Part shown: positions 55,091 through 64,000 of the stretch, piece after piece
How positions within the stretch are numbered: the first letter of the stretch is position 1
Layout of the letters: each line of letters starts with the position of its first letter
Source of the DNA: Patiria miniata
Taxonomy: Eukaryota; Echinodermata; Asteroidea; Valvatida; Asterinidae
NCBI RefSeq assembly: GCF_015706575.1
Contig: NW_024037064.1
Coordinates: 3,471,427 to 3,535,426 of the forward strand
Direction: 5' to 3'
Length of the DNA stretch: 64,000 bases
The notes under the pieces: model-generated
What the model was told of the DNA's origin: nothing
What the model saw: the letters and a program-made list of their open reading frames with translations, nothing else
The model's database searches: none
Position numbers and translations under genes: made by a program

Positions 55091-56347
55091 AAGTTTTGTT
55101 CCGAGGAGTGACTCCATGATGACATCATCATGTGACGTCGTCTTAAAGGGGCTTTCTTCATGGCCTGTACATACAGAAATTCATGACCAATTGGGTTTTA
55201 AATTTTGTTTCATTTATGCTTAAAATTATAATGTACATGTACTCTTACGTCCGTGATGAGCACGGGGCGATCTACGCACTTGTTTTCAATGGACACAACA
55301 TTTGCAAACTATCATGGAACTGGGTTCGTACACGAAATGGAACATGAACATGACTGTACAAGGATGGGAACAAACCATAAACGTTTTTTTAAACTAAACG
55401 TCCTATGCGGCAAAGCCCTATGCTCTGTTCATCGAATAGCCATAGAGCACTAGTTCTTTTTCTTTTTCGTTCTCTCCCAAATCCTATAGACTGTTTACAT
55501 GTTTATTGAGCCATATGAATGACTCAATGAGTGACGTAATGTTAAATGTGCATACTTGAAGGTCATATATCTAGAGAACTGTAAGTCCGATTGGAATGAA
55601 ACTTGTTATGTTGGTAGACCGATATGTGTTATAGGTAACAAGTTAGGTGCCGGTGATGACGTAATGTTAATTTTGGAAACTTAAGCAATATGTCATCAAC
55701 AGAACAAGCCTAATACAACATTCTTTTTTGTAATAGGTTTGTTAGGTCATACATTTTTGCACAACAATATAAAATAGTGTGACGTCAGATGACGTCATCA
55801 AAATTACATGTCCGATCGTCACGAAACTTGGTGGTTAGGTAGTAACTGTTGCTAATATATTTAAAATCCGAAGAGACGTCATGATGACATCATCAACAAG
55901 TTTTTTTCCTTTTACACTTTTTCTACCAGCAAAGTTTGACATGAAATGCAATCAGATCAACTTCAAACTAGGCACAGACAAAGGCCCTACTGTTAAGTTG
56001 ACCCTATACAAATTATGTCATGATAACGTCATCCATGGCCATATTACGTCATCTTAAAACTATATATTTTGCCTCTAGAGAAATGTACGTCCGATTGGGT
56101 TGGAAATTAGTGTGTGCATACACAGGGTCGTGTTACAGACAAAAATTTGGATGACGTCATGATGACGTCATCATAGGGCTGGAGATTATTTAAATCATAG
56201 GGCTGGGATGCATATTTAAAAGTCATCTCTTGAGAAGGAAAAGAACAGCTTAATGAATCATGGAACTATGTCATTGTATATAATTTTCCTGATGGTATAT
56301 GGGCGAAAACAAAACATCAGCTTATACAAAGCTACGCTACTAAGAGA
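55091..56347. repeat. TGACGTCA-rich region
   Basis: TGACGTCA or one-mismatch versions, often doubled as GACGTCATGATGACGTCATCA, recur near 55132, 55530, 55659, 55776, 55790, 55875, 56030, 56046, 56153 and 56165. Repeated context words (CGATTGGnnTGAAACTT, GGTAACAAGTTAG) suggest degenerate copies of one unit of about 100-130 bp. No coding potential was recognised. Confidence 0.6.
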
Positions 56348-56523
56348 GCGTTGTTTGATGAGCTGCCACACCACTTTTACTTCTTGCTTTTAACAACCAT
56401 TTTTCGGTTTTATCACGGTTTTTCTGTTTCATCGTTTGTCATCTTTTGCTGTGTAACTTCGTTTGATAAAATGCTTCATGTTTGATACCATCGTTTTGCT
56501 GATAACTTTGCTGTTGTGACATT

Positions 56524-59340
56524 TTGATGTATTTTGTGTGTGCTGTGAATCTCTCTATATACGTGTGTATGCACTTTAGTGCTAAGTGTTCAACTGGACC
56601 TGATGGCCACCATCAACAAACCACTTCAACTTTGGAGTTTCATTCAGGCACTGTTGGTACTATCCATCTATCCGAATATAAGCCTGAACCTATCTATACC
56701 TCCGACTGATGCCAAAAAAGTAATTTTGTTTGTTGTCAACAAACTACCACAGCCCAAGCTTCAAGCACCTCCACGCCCTGTTCCTGCCCGATCACTGCGC
56801 TTCGCTTCAACAGGATTTATACATCTAAATCAGCCACTTCCAAATGGTTGAAACATGGATATGTGTGCCTCAACACTCCCGGTCATGATCCTCCGCTTGA
56901 TATTACGATTTCTAATGACATCTCGGAAAACATTGGCCCTTATGGATCTACAAGTAATTGGAATGAACAGAAATCTCATTTTGTCGACAATCCAGTCAGC
57001 CGTCCCACATGTGGCAGATTAGTCTATTCTCGTTCTGATTTATTCAACATTCGTAATCTGATGCAACTTACCATTAATCCTGAATTGTTAACATCACTCA
57101 AGATCAATCACCTTTCGAGGTATAGAGGAAAACGTGGTGGAAACCTGTCAAAAATCCATGAAAGTCAGGAACGCTACTTGCATGTCGACAAAAGTACAGA
57201 CAGCCGCACAGTGGGCCAGAATACAGTCAAAGTGTGCCAAAATTAAATACTCATTAAAAACGCTTGAGAAAGTTAAAGTTAGAAGTACATAAGGGTTTGC
57301 AGACCCGTAAATTTCAATGGAAGTATTTTCAAATCTGTATGACGTCATTAAAATACTGTTTTCTGATTGGACGAGGTAAATTCTATATTCTTGTTTAGTT
57401 AAATGTAATTGTTTTGTTATTTCTGATTTGATATAATTTTTGTTTGCGCCATGAGCGTCATTTATGGCGGATACTGGCGTGGTATAAATTGCCACTATTA
57501 TTATTAAAAAAATTCATTGTAATACCAGGACAGATTCATACAACATTGATTATTGAAATCTTTAGGGGGTTCCGGACCTAAGAAATCGAATGAAAGCATT
57601 CTTATTTTTTTATGACGTCATCAAAAAACTGTGTTCAGATTGGTTGAGCCATTTTTCCTTTTAAAACATAGGAATATTCATATTAGGCTGATTTTTGGAA
57701 ACCATTATTGGGTTTACATACACGTAAAGATCAATGAAAGCATTTTAAAATCTGTATCCCGTCAGCAAAATAGTGTTTTCCGATTGGCGATGGCACATTT
57801 TTAAAATAACAAAGCAAATTCATACTACATTGATTATTCAATCGTACAATGGGTGTCCGGACCTAATGAATTGAAGCGATATACTGTTTTCTGATTGGTT
57901 GAATCAATTATCCAAACAATATAGCCGGGTAGATTCAATATTTAACTTATTGTTGTAACCTAAATTGGTTAGGGGAAACATATTTGAAAAGTTGCACTTG
58001 ATTGGCAGGTTAAAATTATATTTTTAATCTAATATGGATGTTATCTATTATGCCACACATTAGAGTTATATGAACTCATACAATTTATTGTTGACTAGAC
58101 ATGTTTACAACATTTGTGCTCATTTTATCATAACATGTTTTTTTTTTTGCGTTTTTTTGGTCAAATGTAAGATCATAAATTCCAAAATGTACATTTTGAA
58201 TTTTATTCTCTAATTAGGTCAGTAATAGGTAAGAACTGCACGCAGTAACAAGTTTACTGCTTTCTCTTTCAAAAAGTCATAACGCGAGACTTTTTTTGGC
58301 CTAAGCAATATCCTGCTTTTATTGATAAACTCAGACCTATCTCGCTACCTCTGTTTTCGCTAAAATTGCTGAAGGATTTATCACAGACTGGGTTCTTAAC
58401 GACATTAACAGTTTAATTGATATATGGCAGTTTGCCAATGTTAAAGGTGTTTCTACTGCCCACTATTTGGTTTTTCTTCTTCATTGTCTTTTTCAAGGCG
58501 CTGAGAGACGTAACAATGTGAGAACAATGGTTCTTACTGATTTTTCTAAGGCTTTGGACTTGGCCTACCTCACCATACTCAAACAAAAGATCATTAGTCT
58601 TTGAGTCTGTGAATCCATTGTTCCATCTTTATGTGATTTTCTGAACCAAAGGAGTCAATGTGTTCTTTACAACAGTGCCCTGTCCCATTATTTTTGTATA
58701 AATGGTGGTGTTCCTCCAAGGAACAAACCTCGGCCCCATTTGTTTCCAGATTTCGATTACGATGCAGCTCGAGGTTCCATTCAAAATCTGGAAACACGTT
58801 AACGACATCACATTTGTTGAAAATCGCAAAGCCTCTAATGCTTGTGAAAGTCTCATCCAAAGTGACTTAGATAATCCTGGATAATGCCAAGCTCTGCAGG
58901 TGTGTTTCAAGAAAACGTCACCGCCGTTAAATGTTCTTAAAATTGGTATTGATTCACTTCATTATGTAAGTACTGCTTAGGTTCTGGGCATCAGGTTGCA
59001 AAATGACTTAAATTGGAACACCAATGTTGATGAACTGAGAGCTGTTTATATGGGTGAAGTTCTTCCAGTTCTAGAGTACCGTGAAGTTGTCTGGCATTCC
59101 AGTCTTACACGTAAACAAGTCAATGACATAGAAATGCTAAAAAAACCGTGTATGGTCATATTGGGTAATAAATACACCTCTTACAGCAATGCGCTCGAGG
59201 TCCGTAATATTGACTCACTAGAAGACAGAAGGATAAACCATTGTACCAAATTTGCTGTCGGGCTCTCGCAAAACACGAGAACAATATCATTGTTTCCCCC
59301 AACGGTTCGAGTACCATGGAATGTCATTGCGTAATGCAAA
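56524..59340 (+). mobile_element. Decayed LINE relic with CR1-like features
   Basis: Plus strand. ORF 56848-57246 contains GRLVYSRSDLFNIRNL and LSRYRGKRGGN, resembling the Y-S/T-x-x-x-L-L-x-I-R...R-Y-R-G-x-R-G-G linker ahead of CR1-type endonucleases. RT remnants at 58500-59330: LTDFSKALDLAY, WKHVNDITFVENR (YxDD region lost), LGIRLQNDLNWNTNVDEL, VLPVLEYREVVWHSSL, LEDRRINHCTKFAVGL. Many stops and frame changes. The 57247-58270 stretch between is a separate repeat, so the two parts may be one element split by it or two elements. Confidence 0.6.
57285..57970 (+). repeat. Four degenerate tandem repeats
   Basis: GACC(T/C)GTAAA-TTCAATG-AAGCATTTT-AAATCTGTATGACGTCAT-AAAATACTGTTTTCTGATTGG recurs in degraded form starting near 57291, 57566, 57713 and 57849 (spacing 275, 147 and 136 bp). 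It shares TGACGTCA with the region at 55091-56347. Confidence 0.6.
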
Positions 59341-59753
59341 CACATTTTCTTCCCTCCCTCCCTCGGTTTGCCTTTTGAATGCGTTCTGTTGAGATTGCAG
59401 GCTTGGAAATCGCGAAGGGTATGATGAGGTGGACTGCACACGTGTTATTTGAGATACAAAAATTGATACCTGGGAAACCATTCCACAGTACGGGTATTAG
59501 CCTGTGTGATTACCTTGTCCTCCCCAAAAAAAACTTCCCAAAAGCAATTTCTGAGAGCTATGTGGACTGGGGCATTATCTTCTACCTGAAAATGTTGTTA
59601 TCATTTCCTTGATGATTAAAATGAAACTCCAGCTGCATCAAACGATCATCGATAACAAACGAGCTAAGTGTCAGTGAGAAGGTTTCTGGCACTAGTTTAT
59701 GATAAAGCAATAGTCACTTGTTTGTACTACGTGTCAAAAAAAAAACATGTCCT

Positions 59754-60335
59754 ACTTTTGATCCTAAATAACTCTGTTGTTTACCCATGGAATTAACATT
59801 TCGGATATGTAAACAGGGCATGACACATATTATGGATCGACTTTCATCAGCTTTGTGCAAGAGGGTGAGATTTAAACCTTATACATACAAAACTTCCAGA
59901 ATCTACCACTTTCGAGTTGGCGCCCTCCAATGTCGATACAGCGCTGTAACCGGTGGCAGAAGGCGCATGCTGCGGCGGAAGGCGCCATGCTGGGGCCGAA
60001 AGCTTCTGAAGGAATGCAGGATCACCCCTGATGTGATTGCACATCTCCGCGATCGTTTTGCACAACACACGATCCAGGAGGTATGCAATGGCATCAGGGG
60101 TAATCTTGAATCCCTTCAGAAGCTTTCGGCCGCAGCAAGCTCCTTCGGCACCATTTCCAACGCTGAATCGACTTTCTAAAAATGAGTATTTGCTTCGCAT
60201 GGCGTTTAAATCTCACCCTCTTGTACAAAGCTGATGAAACTCGCGCCATAACATTTTTCATGCCTTGTTTATATGATCTGAATTTTTTGGTTTAATTCTA
60301 TTGGTAATCAACAGAGTTACTTAGGATCAAAAGCA
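59754..60335. mobile_element. Snapback palindrome, MITE-like
   Basis: Arms of about 270 bp (59754-60030 and 60075-60335) are imperfect inverted repeats: TTTTGATCCTAA...TTAGGATCAAAA at the tips, and CGAAAGCTTCTGAAG...CTTCAGAAGCTTTCGG near the centre, with a loop of roughly 60 bp containing further self-complementary words. Overlapping ORFs on both strands are mirror images of each other and not genes. The target duplication is not clear. Confidence 0.8.
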
Positions 60336-60620
60336 GCACGTTTGTTTTACACGAAGTAGCTGAGTATATCCGTTTTCGTGCTTTCATGTCTTAAAATGAT
60401 ATTTTTTTACAACATGATAACAATGAAAGCCGAATTCTATATTTCACTACGTTCGATTTTAAATGTTAATCTTTCTGCCTCATATTGACCTTGACTTAAT
60501 TAACCAAAATACTCCAAAACAAAGTGAACAAGCCGCACGTACCGAATTATTGAATTCATCAACACAACATTGCTGCTTGGTTATTATTTTTTTTCATTCA
60601 TGAAAATGTACCCTATACAG
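60336..60620 (+). other. End of intron A-B of unit 5
   Basis: AT-rich; only weakly similar to the equivalent 285 bp of other units (TGACTTAA-CCAAA near 60,493). Acceptor CCTATACAG. Confidence 0.5.
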
Positions 60621-60767
60621 ATGCGAGTGGCCACTTCATCCTGTATGATTCAGTTCTGCCTGGCAGACACGCTCTACTTGTCAGTCCTGTCGTTTCGCCA
60701 AGTAGAGAACAGCCAGGAAACAAGTTGTGTTTCAGTTTCTGGTACAATATTTATGAAAGCGGCACGG
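60621..60767 (+). CDS. MAM-Ig repeat gene, unit 5, exon B (MAM middle)
   Basis: 147 bp, phase 1, two codons shorter than most. ASGHFILYDSVLPGRHALLVS, then SPVVSPSREQPGNKLCF (Leu for the usual Trp before Cys), SFWYNIYESGTG. The central ~65 bp is almost identical in DNA to the other units although the surrounding intron is not. Confidence 0.85.
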
Positions 60768-61825
60768 GTAAGGTTTGCAAACCATTTTTACAATTTTTAC
60801 AATTTTACAATTATGACATAGGCCAAAACTAATATATTTATTGAAATGAATCTTTCCATCCCATTTGTTTACCCACGTTTTGCAACTAAAGGGTGTTTTT
60901 TGTTACAGTTATCCCTTTATCTGAAGGACTGTGACTGCAAGCACCAAATAATCAAATAATCAAAACAATGGACAATTTACACAATTATTATTAACAATTT
61001 AGTTTACAGGTGCAATTCTTTTACTAGCAGCAATTACAAAATTGTACAATAAAAGTGTAATAAATCACTGTGTTATGGTCATGAAGTGCAGAGGTCAGTC
61101 CTGTAATAATAATGACTGGTGGACACAATCCCAATTTTAAACTGTTTGTAATATCTCCGCACACAAAACCCTTGCCGATCGGCATGAACAGGGGTCACCA
61201 TCGTACTAAACCAAAGTTTGTAGGGTGTCGATGGTCACCGAGGTAACTGATTTGAAAACGAATAGTTATCATAAAAGCCCGTCTTCTTCTATTCAAATAC
61301 TTCGAAACCCGCATTGTTCTAAGTCAAAATTCTGGTTTTTGCCTAAACCTATCAAGAATTATGACTTAAGACGAAACTTTATAATCATGCAATCAAATAT
61401 AATGCATGCAAAGAACCCAATATGGGCAACATTGATGCGAACAGTAGCTTAATATGAGGTAACAAATATAATACTACCATAAACTATATCATTCGCAACA
61501 TTTGTGATTGGAAAAATTCATCTTTGGGACAAAATAAAGTTTTCAAATTAAAATATAAGGATAAAATACCTCAAGTTTGTTTTTATTTTTACCAAAATAG
61601 ATAATAAAAAAGGAATCAGAAAACAGATGTAAGAAAATCCAGATGATCAAAACACTTCTTTTAGGATTTGTCCTTTATCACCCGCTCTACTCCTAGAATG
61701 CATTTTGCTAGAAAGTAATATTCTGTGAAAAAAAACACATTATATTCATGAAACTATGTACGACTACGGAGTAAATGACATAAATGATTCATTTCGTTGT
61801 GACTTTATTTTTTATTGTTATACAG
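60768..61825 (+). other. Intron B-C of unit 5
   Basis: Ancient homolog of the other B-C introns (recognisable words such as TTGCCGAT-GGCATGA and GGTCACCGAGGTAACTGATTT) but far more diverged. No gene. Confidence 0.6.
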
Positions 61826-62038
61826 GGACTTTTAATGTGTATCACCTTCCAGTAAATGAGAAAACTAGTGAGGGAGAAATCATCTTTACGAGAAGCAGAC
61901 AATTCACGAATGCAAGGGTTTGGTTGAAAGCAAGAAGTTGTGTGAGAAATGCTACTTCAGATTTTCAGATTGCTCTTGAGCCAGACTATGATGGCAGCTT
62001 TGGGCTTCACTTAATTGCCATCGATGACATTAGCATTG
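61826..62038 (+). CDS. MAM-Ig repeat gene, unit 5, exon C (MAM end)
   Basis: 213 bp, phase 1. TFNVYHLPVNEKTSEGEI, WLKARSCVRNATSDFQIALE, then PDYDGSFGLHLIAIDDISIG. Donor GTATGA as in other C exons. Only one of the two glycosylation sites remains (NAT). Confidence 0.87.
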
Positions 62039-63039
62039 GTATGACTTTTTGTTTCCTTTAATTCTCACCTCTGCTTTTTTGTATAGGTTTTCCCGCTCTA
62101 ATGTGTCAGAAATACATTCAAATGCGTTTTAACCCTGCGCAGCGTTTACAAAAAAATGTTTATCAGAAATCGCCAACGGTGGCCTTTAGGGCCACAGGTA
62201 CTTCCCCGCACTACGCAAGACCCTATTCATGTCAAAACAACAAAAAGCCACGTGCCAGACAGTGTCCAGGCAGTTGCCAGACAGTGCACTTAAAAGATAA
62301 TTGACTGACGGCTGTGGTTTGCCGCTATGAAGGAGATGGCTGTGTCAAGTTACAGTTCAATGAGACTTGGCAGGAGGCCTGGTCGAAAGTTTGTTGACAT
62401 GGCTTAGGTGAAGCCCTGGCTGCAAAGTTCATTAAACCAGCTGATTTGGCATGTGTTGAATGAGGATTAGATGGGAGGTGACCGTCATTGGCCCTCAATT
62501 TATTTATTTTTTCAAAAACTTCGGTCACCTGTGCACCAAAGGTGCACATGTCACTCTGCGCAGGGTTAAACGTATGTATTCATGCGATTTGGATCATGCT
62601 ACTTATTATTTGGTTCTTATTCATTTTTATGGCGTGCAAATTTGTTTTGCAACACATCCAAAGTTGAAATTGCGGCGTTCAATTAGATATTACCCAATCG
62701 TCATTTAATTTCGCACACCTTGATTTAATGAGGTTTCTGCCTTTGATTCTTACTTTCATTTCCGTTTATTAACAATAAATTTAGCACTTCGCGCATTCAA
62801 TATAACAACATTTCAGTAAAATGGACAAAAAGGTCAACAGAAGTAACGCTGAAAACAAAAGGTTTTAATAAGGACAGCTGCATTTGTTATCTTTAGTTTC
62901 TTTATATTTTTAATTCTTCGGCACATATTCTTTCATCATTGCAGCCATATTCATTGTGACCTGTGTCATCTTCTTTAAATTCTTTCAATTTAATTCTTCC
63001 ATTTTTTAATATTTGTTGCTGGAATTCTGAATATATATT
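62039..63039 (+). other. Sequence after unit 5 exon C
   Basis: Expected exon D (usually about 370-380 bp after exon C) is not found here or anywhere up to 64000. It contains the piggyBac-type MITE (62133-62565). The remainder is AT-rich with no recognised content. Confidence 0.55.
62133..62565. mobile_element. piggyBac-type MITE
   Basis: 433 bp flanked by TTAA on both sides (62129-62132, 62566-62569), with inverted tips CCCTGCGCAG/CTGCGCAGGG. TTAA duplication and CCC-starting tips are the piggyBac signature. A subterminal hairpin GTGCACCAAAGGTGCAC lies near the right end. No transposase. Confidence 0.85.
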
Positions 63040-63239
63040 CAGTGACGTAGCAAGGTCATTTATATTGGGAGAGTAGATGTGAACAAGCAGAAATCATGGC
63101 CACTATCGGGTAATAGGTGGCGCTTTTCAGGATGGCAATATTGCCGACGTACGTGCAGCGTTCCAAAAAAACAGGCACTCGTTAAACATTTTTTTGGGGG
63201 AGGGGGGGGATCCCCCTACCCTCGAATGTTACGCCACTA
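63040..63239. mobile_element. Possible hAT-like MITE
   Basis: 200 bp with tips CAGTGACGTAGC and, reversed, TAGTGGCGTAAC, and a G run near the right end, similar in style to 15390-15682. The 8-bp flanks are AT-rich and do not match cleanly. Confidence 0.5.
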
Positions 63240-63916
63240 ATATTTCTTTCAATTGTTTTTATAATTGTTCTCCAAAAAGGGTCCAAGTGGTTTATTTCCA
63301 TTTCACTACGAAATGCCGAAATTGAATGTTTTTGTGTACAATTTCAATTTGAATGAGCGTACTTTCAAATTCGATTGCCGTCTTTTTCGGATCGTGGGCT
63401 GGAAAACGAAATAGAATGGGTTTTGTTTAGTATAGGTTTTCCCGGCGAATTTCCAAATTTTTCCATTCAGTTTCATTATCAGCCATTCAATTTTGCGTGA
63501 GTTTTGCACATGGTCAAATTGGGGTTTCTTTTTCGTTTTGGGTACGTTCAATTTCATTTGTAGGCAGCCAAGATTTTGCTCTGAATGTTCGTTTTCATTT
63601 TCGGGCATCCTATTTCGATTTGGTGCATTCAAGACTTAACTTGTAGCATACTTAAATTAAGTCTTTGCAACCTTTTGACGGTTGACGCATTCAAATTAGC
63701 GAACATCTGTGCGCTTGTAAAGTTTAACCATGCTTTTCGTTTCTTATTCGTTTATGGGCAATCCCTTTCATCATTTGGTCATTTAAATTAGAAAAAAAAA
63801 TTAATCGATACATTTTCCTATTTTTTTCCGAGGTTCATTTCCCTCCAAAACTTGATTACTGTAAAACTTACAATGTTACAAATTAACCGATAGGCCCTAT
63901 AAGGAAAACAATATGT
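63240..63916. other. CATTCAAATT-word-rich sequence related to the Tc1-like element
   Basis: Many CATTCAATTT/CATTCAAATT and TTTCGTTT words every 20-40 bp, as inside the tips of 52320-54402, and a tip-like TAGGTTTTCCCGG after TA at 63431. Probably the remains of a related element. No ORF of interest. Confidence 0.5.
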
Positions 63917-63918
63917 TA

Positions 63919-64000
63919 TAGGTTTTCTCGGTCAATTTCGGCAAATGAGCAGCCAATTTAAACACTACGCTTTTCTATTTCGCGCGAAATCAAATGCTAC
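63919..64000 (+). mobile_element. Left end of a second Tc1/IS630-like copy
   Basis: TA then TAGGTTTTCTCGGTCAATTT and onward through CTATTTCGCGCGAAAT nearly identical to 52320-52400. The element runs out of the window. It confirms the element boundary inferred at 52320. Confidence 0.85.

Noticed and set aside
59787-60179. 130-residue ORF (and its minus-strand counterpart)
   Set aside because: It lies wholly inside the snapback palindrome, and the two strands give mirror-related proteins.

Overview
The window is animal genomic DNA: AT-rich, intron-dense, and loaded with many transposon families. The mix (RTE-like and CR1/L2-like LINEs, Gypsy elements, Harbinger, piggyBac, hAT and Tc1-like elements, a tRNA-derived SINE) together with a MAM/immunoglobulin modular gene suggests a marine invertebrate. 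A lancelet or other invertebrate deuterostome is my guess, held weakly. Nothing bacterial or plasmid-like was seen.

The only host gene I can support runs left to right across the whole window and continues past the left edge. It is a tandem array of a five-exon unit A-B-C-D-E. Exons A+B+C (about 165 residues) make a MAM domain and D+E (about 108 residues) make an Ig-like domain. Every visible splice boundary is phase 1, so each exon and each unit can be duplicated without breaking the frame. Units: 1 (1-9677, exon A cut by the window edge), 2 (14321-20833), 3 (40045-44132), 4 (45825-50000) and 5 (52035-62038, only A, B and C seen). A truncated relic of one more exon A lies at 11213-11245. The duplicated block includes introns: A-to-A spacing is 5,780 bp (units 3 to 4) and 6,210 bp (4 to 5). 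Units 1 and 2 share intron variants, and units 3, 4 and the start of 5 share another set. Close intron similarity stops near 55,090.

All the extra length comes from insertions in introns. Unit 1 B-C intron: a complete RTE-like LINE (1969-7923, 13-bp target duplication) that itself contains a 1.9-kb foldback DNA element. Between units 1 and 2: an AGGTCA-rich repeat region and a decayed LINE. Unit 2 B-C intron: a 2.25-kb element with two large inverted arrays of short hairpins. Between units 2 and 3: a stack of two LTR elements (outer 21686-39423, inner Gypsy 22792-38137); the inner one carries a Harbinger-type MITE and a CR1/L2-like LINE. Between units 4 and 5: a SINE and a second copy of the same MITE. 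Unit 5 A-B intron: a Tc1/IS630-like transposon, a TGACGTCA-rich region, a LINE relic and a snapback palindrome. Beyond unit 5 exon C: a piggyBac-type MITE, a hAT-like MITE and the edge of another Tc1-like copy.

The most unusual item is the inner Gypsy fossil. Besides gag, protease, reverse transcriptase, RNase H and integrase regions it has a ComEA-like helix-hairpin-helix motif at the start of its gag region and, between integrase and 3' LTR, a PHD-finger-like segment, a 421-residue ORF with a C2H2-like motif, and a region with the ordered metal-site motifs of TatD-family nucleases.
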